64,000 bases of DNA. It comes from Lysobacter sp. yr284. Lineage in GTDB: Bacteria; Pseudomonadota; Gammaproteobacteria; Xanthomonadales; Xanthomonadaceae. This document shows, piece after piece, positions 51,331 through 60,036 of the stretch. The position numbers were made by a program, and so were the translations under genes. Position 1 is the first letter of the stretch. Each line of letters opens with the position of its first letter. The notes beneath the pieces were generated by a model. That model was given only the letters and a program-made list of their open reading frames with translations, was not told the origin of the DNA and did not search any database. The DNA is taken from the NCBI RefSeq assembly GCF_900107375.1, contig NZ_FNPT01000003.1, positions 186,001 to 250,000 on the forward strand, in the 5' to 3' direction.

Positions 51331-52071
51331 TCAGTACGGGCTCGCGGTCGGACGCACGATCAGCTCGCTGACGTCCACGTGCGCGGGCTGCTCGACCGCA
51401 TAGGCCACCGTGTCGGCGATGGCCTGCGCGGGCAGGGCGACCTCGCGGAAGGCCTTCATCGCCTCGCGCGCGCCGGCGTCGGTGATGGTGTCGGCCAGTT
51501 CCGACTCGACCACGCCTGGCGAGACGATGGTGACGCGGATCGTGTCGGTCTCCTGGCGCAGGCCGTCGGAGATCGCCCGCACCGCGTACTTGGTCGCGCA
51601 ATACACCGCGGCGTTGGGCCACACCGCGTGGCCGCCAATCGAGGACACGTTGACGATCTGGCCGCGGCCGCGGGCTTCCATGCCCGGCAACACCGCGGCG
51701 ATGCCGTGCAGCACGCCGCGCACGTTGACGTCGAGCATGCGGTCCCACTCGTCGATCTTGAGCGCGCGCAGCGGCGACAGCGGCATGATGCCGGCGTTGT
51801 TGACCAGCACCTCGACCGGGCCGAAGCGTTCCTCGGCGAAGGCGACGAGGGCCTGCATGTCTTCCGGGCGGGTCACGTCGAGTTCGCGCCAGGCGACCTG
51901 GGCGCCCGCGCCAGCGAGCTCGCGGCACAGCGCGTCCAGGCGCTCGCCGCGGCGGGCGCCGACCACGACGCGGTGGCCGCGCCGGGCCAGTTCGCGTGCG
52001 GTGGCCTCGCCGATGCCGCTGCTGGCGCCGGTGACGAGTATGGTTTTCGGGGTGGCGGTAATGGAATTCAT
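51331..52071 (-). CDS. short-chain dehydrogenase/reductase
   Basis: A 246-residue classical SDR. Cofactor motif TGASSGIGEATAREL, structural NNAG in VLVNNAGIMPLSPL, and active-site Ser (VNVSSIGGHAVWPN) with Tyr-x3-Lys (AVYCATKYAVR) are all intact; an Arg pair after the second strand (GARRGERLD) favours NADP(H). It is divergent from an AraC regulator, a common pair in which the regulator controls the SDR. Substrate unknown. It converges on the amidohydrolase with 10 bases between stops. Confidence 0.87.
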   Translation of the reverse strand: MNSITATPKTILVTGASSGIGEATARELARRGHRVVVGARRGERLDALCRELAGAGAQVAWRELDVTRPEDMQALVAFAEERFGPVEVLVNNAGIMPLSPLRALKIDEWDRMLDVNVRGVLHGIAAVLPGMEARGRGQIVNVSSIGGHAVWPNAAVYCATKYAVRAISDGLRQETDTIRVTIVSPGVVESELADTITDAGAREAMKAFREVALPAQAIADTVAYAVEQPAHVDVSELIVRPTASPY

Positions 52072-52258
52072 GGCGAAAGTCCTGCGGGGGAGGCAGCAGC
52101 GCTGCGGTGACGCACATGCTAGGCAGCGGGCGAGGGCGGGCTAAGACCCGATCCTGGCCGGTCCTTGCCCATTCCTATCGAGCCGGCGCCGGCGCCCCGC
52201 GCCGGCCGGTGCGGCGGCGCTATAGTCCTTGCCTGTTCCGCATAACCTCCCGACCGCC

Positions 52259-53209
52259 ATGTCCGCACCCGATGACGCCGCGCGCCGCGCGCGCATGGTC
52301 GAACTCGTCGCCCGGCTCGCGCCCGGCGAGGGCTACACCCGCTCGCGCCTGGACGCGGTCAGCCTGATGCGCTGCGAGCGGCCGGTGCAGCGCACCCCGG
52401 CGCTGTACGAGCCGAGCATCGTGATCGTGGTGCAGGGCCGCAAGCGCGCGTTCCACAACGACCGCGCTTACGTCTACGACGCCCAGCATTACCTCGCGCT
52501 GGCGGTGCCGCTGCCGTTCGAGACCGAGACCGAGGCCAGCGCCGACGAACCGATGTTCGGCATCGCCCTGCGCATCGACCCGGCCGCGATCGCCGAACTG
52601 GCGTTGTCGCTGGACCGGATGCGCCCCGACAGCGAGGTGCCGCCGGCGACGATGGTGGCCTCGCCGATGGACGAGCGCATGAGCGACGCCGCCGTGCGCC
52701 TGCTCGAAGCGCTGTGCGATCCGGCCGAAAGCGCGCTGCTGGCGCCGGCGATCGCGCGCGAGATCGCGTTCCTGGCGCTGACTGGCGAACAGGGCGGCAG
52801 CCTGCGCGCGGCGATGGCGCAGGGCGGCCATTTCGGCCGCATCGCCCGCGCGCTGCGGCGCATCCACGACCAGTACGACCGCAAGCTCGACGTCGCCAGC
52901 CTCGCCGGCGAAGCGAGCATGAGCGTGCCGGCCTTCCATGCGCGCTTCAAGGCGGTCACCGCCGCCTCGCCGATCCAGTACATCAAGGCCATGCGCCTGC
53001 ATCAGGCGCGCCTGCTGATGATCCGCAACGGCTGCGCCGCGGCCGACGCGGCGCGCCGAGTCGGCTACGAGAGCGCGTCGCAGTTCAACCGCGAGTTCAA
53101 GCGCATGTTCGGCCGGCCGCCGCTGGAGGAAGCGCGCGAGTTGCAGCGGATCCTGCGGGTGTCCGAGCCGGTGCAGGCGACCGCCGGCCGCGCCGCGCCG
53201 CCGTCCTGA
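52259..53209 (+). CDS. AraC-family transcriptional regulator
   Basis: A 316-residue regulator with an N-terminal AraC-type cupin (PSIVIVVQGRKRAFHNDRAYVYD, LALAVPLPFETE) and two C-terminal helix-turn-helix motifs (VASLAGEASMSVPAFHARFKAVTAASPIQ split here as VASLAGEASMSVPAFHARFK, and AADAARRVGYESASQFNREF). The N-terminal part is of the cupin_6 type seen in regulators of SDR and aldo-keto reductase genes. The Met at 52259 gives a normal family start; the frame extends 10 residues further. Divergent from the SDR, its likely target. Confidence 0.87.
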   Translation: MSAPDDAARRARMVELVARLAPGEGYTRSRLDAVSLMRCERPVQRTPALYEPSIVIVVQGRKRAFHNDRAYVYDAQHYLALAVPLPFETETEASADEPMFGIALRIDPAAIAELALSLDRMRPDSEVPPATMVASPMDERMSDAAVRLLEALCDPAESALLAPAIAREIAFLALTGEQGGSLRAAMAQGGHFGRIARALRRIHDQYDRKLDVASLAGEASMSVPAFHARFKAVTAASPIQYIKAMRLHQARLLMIRNGCAAADAARRVGYESASQFNREFKRMFGRPPLEEARELQRILRVSEPVQATAGRAAPPS

Positions 53210-53221
53210 GCGCCGGCCGCG

Positions 53222-54697
53222 CTAGAACGCGACCTGCGCGCGCAGGCCGAGGGTGCGGCCCGAATCCGGGCCCTGGAACGCGCCGACCTTGTTGTCGGTC
53301 TTCCAGAACACGTAGTTGAGCATCAGCCGCGACCAGTCGTTGAGATACCAGTTCAGGCCCAGCGTCCAGGCATCGCCGTCGCCGCCGCGGGCGGCGTCGG
53401 TGAAGTCGTAGCGGTCGTAGCGCAGCGCCAGTTCGAACGCGCCGATGCCGCCCTGGTCGACCGGCTGCAGCACGCGCGTCGCGGTCCACACGCCCGAGCG
53501 GCGGCTGAAGCCGGGTTTCTCGCCGGTCAACAGCCAGCCGGCGTAGACCGAACTGGCCTTGTGCCGCACCTCGCCGACTGTATCGGACTCGATCGTGCGC
53601 AGCGTGCGTTCGCCGAACAGCCAGCCGCTGCGGTAGACCGCGCCGAGTTCCGCGCCCCAGGCGCGGTCGTTGTCGACGTTGGCGATGCTGCTGGCCGAGA
53701 CCCGCACCTGATCGTTCCAGCCCAGCGCGACCGGCGAGGTCTTGTTGATGCTGGCGACGTCGGCGCCGAGTTTCTCGTACCAATACCAACCGCCGAGATG
53801 GACGAAACCGTCGCCACCCCTGAGCGGGTTCCAGTGCGCGCGGGCGAGGTAGGCGACGGTGTCGCTGGTATCGCCCGCATTGCCGACGTCGTCGCCGGTC
53901 ACCGCCAGGCTGGCGTGCCAGCCGTCGCCGAACACCTTGGCGCTCAGGCCCAGGCCGAAGTAACCGCTCTGCATGCCGCCGACCGAGGCCACCGCGTTGC
54001 GTTCCATAAACGGGGTGGCGACGCCGCTGGTGGCGCCGTCGAGGCTGCGGTCCTTGAGCTTGTTGCCGAGATAGAACTCGACCGCGTGCCCGCCCAGGCG
54101 GGTGTCGTAGGACAGGTAAGCGTCCTTGAGCGTGACTTCGTTGCCGGCGAAGTCGGCCTCGACCTTGTAACCCAGCGGCCCGAATTCGCCTTCCGCGCCC
54201 AGGCGCGCGCTGGCCAGGTCGCTGCCGGACAGGTTGCGCGCGGCGAACGCGGAGCCGCGGGTGAAGGTCTGGTCGAGCAACAGGCGGCCGCGCGGGCGGA
54301 ACGTCATCCGGCCGTCGCCGCTGGCGAATTCCGGCGCGCCCTTGCGCCAGTTCATGCGCGCGCCGTCGCCGCTGCCGCGGCCGGTCGCCGCTTGCTGCGC
54401 GACTTGCGCCTGCAATATCGCCAGCTCGTCGTCGCGGGTATCGGCGACGGCGGCGGCGACCTGCGCCTGGACCGGATCGGCCGCGGCCGCAGCCGCGGGC
54501 GGGCGGCGTTCGAGGTCCGACAGGCGCCGGCTCAGTTCGCGGATCTGCTCGGCCTGCTGCCGCACCAGCGCGCGCAGGTCCGCGTCGTCGGTGGTGTCGG
54601 CGCTGCCGCGGCCTGCGGCATCGGCGGCGCACGCAGGCGCGGCGTACGCAGCCAGGCTCAGGGCCAGCGCGAACGCGGCCCGGTCGGTGTGGTTCAT
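53222..54697 (-). CDS. OprO/OprP-type porin
   Basis: A 491-residue outer-membrane porin of the phosphate-selective OprP family. Signal peptide MNHTDRAAFALALSLAAYAAPACA; a coiled-coil of about 40 residues (LRALVRQQAEQIRELSRRLSDLERR, shown here only in part as QQAEQIRELSRRLSDLE) that can trimerise; then a 16-strand barrel beginning FRPRGRLLLDQTF and ending GRTLGLRAQVAF with terminal Phe. The Lys/Arg ladder needed for phosphate selectivity cannot be judged by eye, so substrate is open. It is followed upstream by an esterase gene on the same strand, 69 bases apart. Confidence 0.87.
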   Translation of the reverse strand: MNHTDRAAFALALSLAAYAAPACAADAAGRGSADTTDDADLRALVRQQAEQIRELSRRLSDLERRPPAAAAAADPVQAQVAAAVADTRDDELAILQAQVAQQAATGRGSGDGARMNWRKGAPEFASGDGRMTFRPRGRLLLDQTFTRGSAFAARNLSGSDLASARLGAEGEFGPLGYKVEADFAGNEVTLKDAYLSYDTRLGGHAVEFYLGNKLKDRSLDGATSGVATPFMERNAVASVGGMQSGYFGLGLSAKVFGDGWHASLAVTGDDVGNAGDTSDTVAYLARAHWNPLRGGDGFVHLGGWYWYEKLGADVASINKTSPVALGWNDQVRVSASSIANVDNDRAWGAELGAVYRSGWLFGERTLRTIESDTVGEVRHKASSVYAGWLLTGEKPGFSRRSGVWTATRVLQPVDQGGIGAFELALRYDRYDFTDAARGGDGDAWTLGLNWYLNDWSRLMLNYVFWKTDNKVGAFQGPDSGRTLGLRAQVAF

Positions 54698-54766
54698 GGC
54701 GATGCCTCCCCAGGATCGCGGCGCGCCGCCGTCACCGCGGCGCGCCGATGGCGGTGTGGTGCGGTG

Positions 54767-55771
54767 TCAGTCCCCGTCCGCGTCGTCGCGGCGCGCGGCC
54801 GGCTTCGGTTTCGTGGCGTGGTCTTGCGCGGGCGCAGCGGCCGCCGCACCGAAGAAGCCATGGCTGCGCGCCCAGTGCGCGAACAAGCGCGGCCACTGCG
54901 CGACCAGCGTCCCCGGCGCGCCCAGTCCCCAACTGTGGCCGCCGCGCTCGAATGCGTGCAGTTCCACCGGCACGCCGATGGCGCGCGTCGCCTGGAACAT
55001 CGCCAGGCTGTGGCCGATGTCGGCGATCGGGTCGTCCGCCGCCTGGGCCAGGAACACCGGCGGCATGTCGCGGCGCACGTGCGCTTCGACCGAATACGCC
55101 TCGACCGCGTCGGCCTGTTTGCCGAGTTCGCGGCGCGAACGCGTGGTGTCCAGCGGCGGCTTCAGCGACACCACCGGATAGATCATCGCCAGGAAGTCCG
55201 GCCGCGCGGATTCGCGGTCGGCCGCGTCCAGCGGCGGGTACAGCGGCGCGTCGAAGCGGGTGCCGGTGATGCCGGCAAGATTGCCGCCGGCCGAGAACCC
55301 GACGACGCCGATACGCTGCGGGTCCACGCCCAGCTCCGCCGCGCGCGCCCGCATCAGCCGCACCGCCCGCTGTCCGTCCTGGAACGGCGACACCGGGCTC
55401 CAGCCGTCGCCGGGCAGGCGGTAATACACCACCGCCGCGGTCACGCCGATGGACTGCAGCCACAGCGCGGTCGGCCGCGCCGCGCCGCCGATCTGGATGC
55501 GGAAATAGCCGCCGCCGCCGAAGATCACCGCGGCGCTGCCGTTGGGGCGTTCGGGGCGGTAGATCTCCATGCGCGGCTGCGAAATGTTCGACACCGCGCC
55601 GCTGGCGCTGCCGTCGCGTCCGGTGCGCTCGGGGCCGCGCACCGGCGATGGCCATCGGTCGGCCGGCCACAACGGGACAACTTCGGGCGCCGGCGGCGCG
55701 GCGCGCGCAGGTCCCGCCGCGAGCGCGAGGAACACAGCGACGGCGCAAGTCCAGGCGAGCGCGGTTTTCAT
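54767..55771 (-). CDS. exported alpha/beta hydrolase (acetyl-xylan esterase-like)
   Basis: A 334-residue exported esterase of the BD-FAE/dienelactone-hydrolase type. Signal peptide ALAWTCAVAVFLALAAGPARA; oxyanion region IFGGGGYFRIQIGG (in place of HGGG); elbow VGFSAGGNLAG with the Ser; acid in AQAADDPIADI; His in FERGGHSWGLGAPG. The FERGGHSWG ending is typical of carbohydrate acetyl esterases. It is upstream of the porin on the same strand and may be co-transcribed, hinting at use of a carbohydrate ester. The last 30 residues are a charged extension. Confidence 0.83.
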   Translation of the reverse strand: MKTALAWTCAVAVFLALAAGPARAAPPAPEVVPLWPADRWPSPVRGPERTGRDGSASGAVSNISQPRMEIYRPERPNGSAAVIFGGGGYFRIQIGGAARPTALWLQSIGVTAAVVYYRLPGDGWSPVSPFQDGQRAVRLMRARAAELGVDPQRIGVVGFSAGGNLAGITGTRFDAPLYPPLDAADRESARPDFLAMIYPVVSLKPPLDTTRSRRELGKQADAVEAYSVEAHVRRDMPPVFLAQAADDPIADIGHSLAMFQATRAIGVPVELHAFERGGHSWGLGAPGTLVAQWPRLFAHWARSHGFFGAAAAAPAQDHATKPKPAARRDDADGD

Positions 55772-55909
55772 CGGGCGGCGTCTCCGGCGGGTGATCGCGA
55801 CAGCGCAGTTGTAGGCGCAGCCGGCGGCCGCGCCGATAGCCTATTGGTACTACCGGCCGCGCGCCGCGGCTCGCGATGAAGATCGTGACCGGCGTGTGCC
55901 GATATGCAT

Positions 55910-55939
55910 TTGACAGCCATCGAGAGCGCTGTCTAGAGT
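55910..55939 (+). promoter_or_regulatory. sigma-70 promoter of the lanthipeptide precursor
   Basis: A perfect -35 TTGACA (55910-55915), an 18-base spacer and TAGAGT (55934-55939) as -10, followed by a ~145-base leader to the precursor ATG. This is one of the clearest vegetative promoters in the window. The remainder of the 317-base gap holds no gene. Confidence 0.65.
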
Positions 55940-56088
55940 CGGGCGGTGGTCGTTCGCAGTAGTCCCGCCCGTGCGGGGCGCCCGCGGCACAGCGGCCACG
56001 ACGCTTGAAATCGAGGCCTGGCACGGCGGATTTCGATGCATGCGACACCGCTGTCTGGGCGACATCCAGTACTCAGGGAGGAACAGCA

Positions 56089-56274
56089 ATGCAAAGCAAC
56101 GATCTGGTGTCGGGCTGGCTCACCGGCGCCGAAACGGTCATGGGCTTCGACAACCCGGCCGGCCCGCTCTACCTGGAAGGCGAGAACGCGGTCGAAGACG
56201 CGGCGCGCGCGCCGATCACCCACTCCACCTCGATCTCGACCTGCCCGACCGGCCGCTGCTACTGCTGCATGTAA
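56089..56274 (+). CDS. lanA: class II lanthipeptide precursor peptide
   Basis: A 61-residue peptide with an acidic leader of about 41 residues (LVSGWLTGAETVMGFDNPAG, ENAVEDAARA) and a Ser/Thr/Cys-rich core, PITHSTSISTCPTGRCYCCM, containing seven Ser/Thr and four Cys with the cysteines at the C-terminus. LanM would dehydrate Ser/Thr and join the Cys into up to four thioether rings. GGGAGG at 56076-56081 is 7 bases before the ATG. The leader lacks the double-Gly site cut by LanT-type transporters. It is followed by a lanM gene on the same strand. The core has no close match that I can name. Confidence 0.85.
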   Translation: MQSNDLVSGWLTGAETVMGFDNPAGPLYLEGENAVEDAARAPITHSTSISTCPTGRCYCCM

Positions 56275-56292
56275 GCCGGATCGGAACCGGCT
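56274..56292 (+). promoter_or_regulatory. small hairpin at the precursor stop codon
   Basis: AGCCGG-N7-CCGGCT directly at the TAA of the precursor gene. A second pairing (CGGATC near 56277 with GATCCG near 56315) competes with it. Either could protect the precursor message from 3' decay. Confidence 0.4.
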
Positions 56293-56338
56293 GGGGTCCG
56301 GTCTGATCCGACGGTTCGTCCCCGCCGGTCGCTAGTTT

Positions 56339-56371
56339 CGGCGCGCAGCCTTCGCGGGCTGCGCGTCGTTT
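56339..56371 (+). terminator. intercistronic terminator between precursor and lanM
   Basis: A 12-bp stem (56339-56350 with 56357-56368, one G-T pair, loop TTCGCG) followed by TTT. Partial termination here would give more precursor than synthetase, the usual need in lanthipeptide operons. Confidence 0.6.
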
Positions 56372-56548
56372 CGGCGCCGCCTCGGCGACGAGCTCGCTTC
56401 GCGCCCGAACCCGCCACGCCGCCGCATCCGCTGCGAATCCGACATTCACCGACACCGCGCCGCGTTCACGACGCGCCGCGGCGATGCGTGTCGCGCGCAC
56501 CGCACCAACCGCAATCTTCCATACCGTCTGCCAAGGATCGTCGACACG

Positions 56549-59410
56549 ATGGCCGAACCCGAGATTCAGGAGGGCTTCGGCCCGATCATCGACCACTTCA
56601 CCGCCGCCGCGCGCGCCGCGCTCGACGCCGAACTCGCCGCGCGTTGCGGCGACCTCGATCCGCGCGAAACCGAACTGATCCGCGCCGCCGGCGCGCACGC
56701 CTTCTACGCCAGCGCGCGGCTCAAGCTCAACCGCGTGCTGCTGCTGGAACTGCACGCCGCCAAGCACCTGGGCGAACTCACCGCCGCCGACGAACCCGGC
56801 CGCTTCGCCCAGTTCGTCGCCAAGGCGCTGAGCCCGCAGTTCGCGCAGACCGTCGAACAGCGCTACCCGCCGCTGTCGCAGCGCCTGCAACGCTCGCTGC
56901 GCCAGCAAGGCGCCGCCATCGCGACCCTGGCCGCGCGCATCCACGCCGACCGCGACGCGCTCGCGGCGCTGATCGGCCGCGCGCCCGGCCGGCTGCTGTC
57001 GATCAAGCTCGGCGAGGGCGACCTGCACGCCGGCGGCCAGACCGTGGCCAAGCTCGCGTTCGAAGGCGGGCAGGCGATGTACAAGCCGCGCTCGCTGGTC
57101 ATCGATGCGATTACCGACGGCTTCCTCGGCCAAGTGTTCGAACACGACGGCCGCATCCGCGTGCCCGCCGTGCTCGACCGCGGCGACTACGGCTGGGCCG
57201 CGTTCGTGCAACACCGTTACTGCGACGGCGAGGCCGAACTGCGCAACTTCTACCGCGGTCTCGGCCACTGGCTGGCGCTGCTGCGCCTGCTCGGCGGTAC
57301 CGACATCCACCTGGAAAACCTGATCGCCGCCGGCCCGGTGCCGGTGGTGGTCGACGTCGAAAGCCTGTTCGCCCCGGAACGCCCGGCCGCGGCCTCGCGC
57401 TTCGGCCAGGCCTACGACCGCGCCCAGGACCTGATCCAGAACTCGGTGCTGCGCACCGGCATCGTCCCGTTCCGCTCGCGGGTGATGGGCGCCGGCCAGG
57501 CCGACCTGTCCGCCGCCGGCTCGCTGCCGGGCGAACAGCCGCAGCTGCAGGTCCCGGTGATCGTCGGCGACGGCACCACCGACGCGCGCGTGCAGATGGT
57601 CGAGACATCGATGGACATCTCGCAGAACCATCCCAGCCCGAACCCCGAGGTGTCGCGTTACTGGGACGAGATCAGCGACGGCTTCCTCGAAGCCTCGCAG
57701 CGCCTGCGCGAGCTCGACGCCGACGGCCGCCTCGCGCAGTGGCTGTCCGCGTTCGAAGGCTGCCAGGTGCGCGACGTGCGCCGCACCACCCAGCTCTACG
57801 TCGAAGTCGGGCGCATGCTCTGGCACCCGGCCTCGCTGCACGAAGAAGACAAGGCCATCGAACGCGCGCGCAAACTGTTCGCGGCCAGCGCCGGCGGCCC
57901 GCCGCCGACGCCCGAACAGATCGCCAGCGAAATCGACGACCTGCGCCACGGCGACATCCCGCTGTTCGTCGCCCCGCTGAGCGCCGCGCGCATCGCCCAG
58001 ACCCTCGACGGCTGGCGCCGGATGCGGATCGAACTGGAAGACATGACCATCCGCAGCTCGCTGGTGGTGACCCAGCTCAACAGCGGCGCCGACGGCCCCG
58101 GCGAACGCGACAGCCGCTCGCATTACGCCCGCAACGTCCGCCGCGACAACCTCGAACCACGCCGGCGCGCGCTCGCCGCCGACATCGTCGAACGCCTGCT
58201 ACGCGTGTCCGTGCGCGGCGACGACGGCTCGGTGACCTGGATCTCGCCGGAAAGCTTCGGCGGCTCCGGCTGGCACGTACAACCGCTCGGCGGCGACGCC
58301 TACTTCGGCCTCGGCGGCATCGCCGTCGCCCTGGCCGGCTACCGCCACGAAGTGCACGCCGGCCGCGCCGACCCCGTCGCCGGCCTCGACGAAGCGCTGG
58401 AAGGCGCGATCCACTCCTTCCACACCCTGACCGAAGTCGACACCCCGCCGACGGTCGGCGGCCTCAGCGGCGACGGCAGCCGCATCTGGGCGTGGTTGGT
58501 TCTGCACGGCCTGCTCGACCGCCCGCAACTGCTCGCCAACGCCGTAAAGAGCGCCGAAACCCTGGAACGCAAAGGCTTCGACAGCGACCCGAGCCTGGAC
58601 CTGTCCGACGGCAGCAGCGGCGCCATCGTCCCGCTGATCGAACTCGCCCGCGCCAGCGGCGACCCGCGCTGGCTGGCCCTGGCCGCGCGCGCCGGCGAAC
58701 GCCTGGAAACCCTGGCCCAACGCGACGAACACGGCTTGGTCTACTGGCGCCTTCCGGGCTACGACGACCCCATTGGCGGCTTCGCCCACGGCGCCTACGG
58801 CATCGGCTGGGCCCTGGCGCGCCTGGCGCTGAGCGACGCCGGTAGGGCCGAAGACCGCCAGCGCTGGCGAGCGCTCGCCGACGGCGCTTTCGCGTTTCAG
58901 GATTCGATGTATGACGCCGCCGTCGGCAACTGGCGCGATGTGCGTATGGTCAACACGATCAACTTTCCGACTTGGTGCAACGGCGGCGTTGGCATTGGGC
59001 TTGCCGCGGCCGATCTCTATGCCCGCACTGGCGACGCCGCTGCGTTACGAGATATGCGCCGCGCGGTGGCGGTGTCGCGGGGGCAGTGGGGATTCACCCA
59101 TACCCTGTGCCATGGCGATTTTTCGTTATGGGAGTTGTTGGCGCGTGGGGCGAAGCTCGATCCGGACGAGTGCGCGGCCGACCTCGAAGAAGCGACCGCG
59201 CAGGTGGTGTCGGCGATTGAGGAGCATGGGATCGTCGGCGGGATTACCCGGCGAGCGTTTACGCCGGGGTTGATGACCGGGCTGGCGGGGGCGATTCATG
59301 GGTTGAATCGGTTGCATCCGGGGTGTGGGGTGGTTTCGTTTTTGTTATCAGAGTTAGGGGTAAGTGATAGTTTCTTAGCTAATCAGCATGAAAAACTTGC
59401 CGAGAAATAG
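56549..59410 (+). CDS. lanM: class II lanthionine synthetase LanM
   Basis: A 953-residue bifunctional enzyme. The N-terminal dehydratase domain (about 80-560, DUF4135, kinase-like) has KLAFEGGQAMYKPRSL, the HWLALLRLLGGTDIHLENLI catalytic stretch and VVVDVESLF; it phosphorylates Ser/Thr and eliminates phosphate. The C-terminal LanC-like cyclase (about 600-953) has Cys810 (PTWCNGGVGIG) and Cys854-His855 (TLCHGDFSLWE) as zinc ligands for thioether formation. AAGGA precedes the ATG. It follows the precursor gene by 274 bases. The last 23 codons are markedly AT-rich, unlike the rest, and run into an AT-rich island. No LanT or LanP gene follows. Confidence 0.92.
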   Translation: MAEPEIQEGFGPIIDHFTAAARAALDAELAARCGDLDPRETELIRAAGAHAFYASARLKLNRVLLLELHAAKHLGELTAADEPGRFAQFVAKALSPQFAQTVEQRYPPLSQRLQRSLRQQGAAIATLAARIHADRDALAALIGRAPGRLLSIKLGEGDLHAGGQTVAKLAFEGGQAMYKPRSLVIDAITDGFLGQVFEHDGRIRVPAVLDRGDYGWAAFVQHRYCDGEAELRNFYRGLGHWLALLRLLGGTDIHLENLIAAGPVPVVVDVESLFAPERPAAASRFGQAYDRAQDLIQNSVLRTGIVPFRSRVMGAGQADLSAAGSLPGEQPQLQVPVIVGDGTTDARVQMVETSMDISQNHPSPNPEVSRYWDEISDGFLEASQRLRELDADGRLAQWLSAFEGCQVRDVRRTTQLYVEVGRMLWHPASLHEEDKAIERARKLFAASAGGPPPTPEQIASEIDDLRHGDIPLFVAPLSAARIAQTLDGWRRMRIELEDMTIRSSLVVTQLNSGADGPGERDSRSHYARNVRRDNLEPRRRALAADIVERLLRVSVRGDDGSVTWISPESFGGSGWHVQPLGGDAYFGLGGIAVALAGYRHEVHAGRADPVAGLDEALEGAIHSFHTLTEVDTPPTVGGLSGDGSRIWAWLVLHGLLDRPQLLANAVKSAETLERKGFDSDPSLDLSDGSSGAIVPLIELARASGDPRWLALAARAGERLETLAQRDEHGLVYWRLPGYDDPIGGFAHGAYGIGWALARLALSDAGRAEDRQRWRALADGAFAFQDSMYDAAVGNWRDVRMVNTINFPTWCNGGVGIGLAAADLYARTGDAAALRDMRRAVAVSRGQWGFTHTLCHGDFSLWELLARGAKLDPDECAADLEEATAQVVSAIEEHGIVGGITRRAFTPGLMTGLAGAIHGLNRLHPGCGVVSFLLSELGVSDSFLANQHEKLAEK

Positions 59411-59515
59411 CCGATGCCTGAATTGAGTTGTGCTGTCGAGCAGTGCCATTATCAATGAGTTGATGGGGTGGCTCATGTTCTAAAAGAAGTCGCGGCTATT
59501 TGATGCAAAATAATT

Positions 59516-59833
59516 TCATCGGTAGACGTATTTTCTATTTCTTCCGCCGGCGGGAACTTCGTAGTGAACGGTCGCACCTTTGCACCCCGCGATTGACTGT
59601 TCAATTCGACGCATCAGTGGTCCAATTTCACTTGGGCTTCCAAAACTCCGGTGTGATTTAGAGAAGCCAAAGCTGGATAGATCCAACGCCCGCCAAGAGC
59701 TGCCATCAAAAACAGTTGCATCTATAAAGGCAGTTCTGCCTGCGCCAGGGAGAACCGCGACGTCTCCTGTAGAGGCAAGCATGTCTTTCGCGGGGTACAC
59801 ATTGCCAGTGAGAGTAAGTTGGGGAGGGGGCAT
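59516..59833 (-). CDS. hypothetical protein in the AT-rich island
   Basis: A 105-residue protein, probably beta-rich, with two single cysteine-free halves apart from one Cys near 83 (SIAGCKGATVHYEVPAGG). No signal peptide and no recognised motif. Base composition is unlike the core genes, so it was likely acquired with its NYN-domain neighbour 203 bases upstream on the same strand. No good ribosome site is seen before the ATG at 59833, so the start is uncertain. Confidence 0.5.
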   Translation of the reverse strand: MPPPQLTLTGNVYPAKDMLASTGDVAVLPGAGRTAFIDATVFDGSSWRALDLSSFGFSKSHRSFGSPSEIGPLMRRIEQSIAGCKGATVHYEVPAGGRNRKYVYR

Positions 59834-60036
59834 GTAAGGATCTCGATTCTATGTTTGTGGTCTAAAGTCTGAGTCGAGCTGTGTCGCGACACGATGGAAG
59901 CCTAGATGGGTGCGGATCAAATCGGGGCTTTAGCTATGTCAGTGATGAGGGTTGGTTTGCAGATGAAATCATCTTGATGGATTTTTAGTGGGCTGTGAGG
60001 TCGAAAGGTAGAGGTGAATTTGGTCTGGGTTGATGG

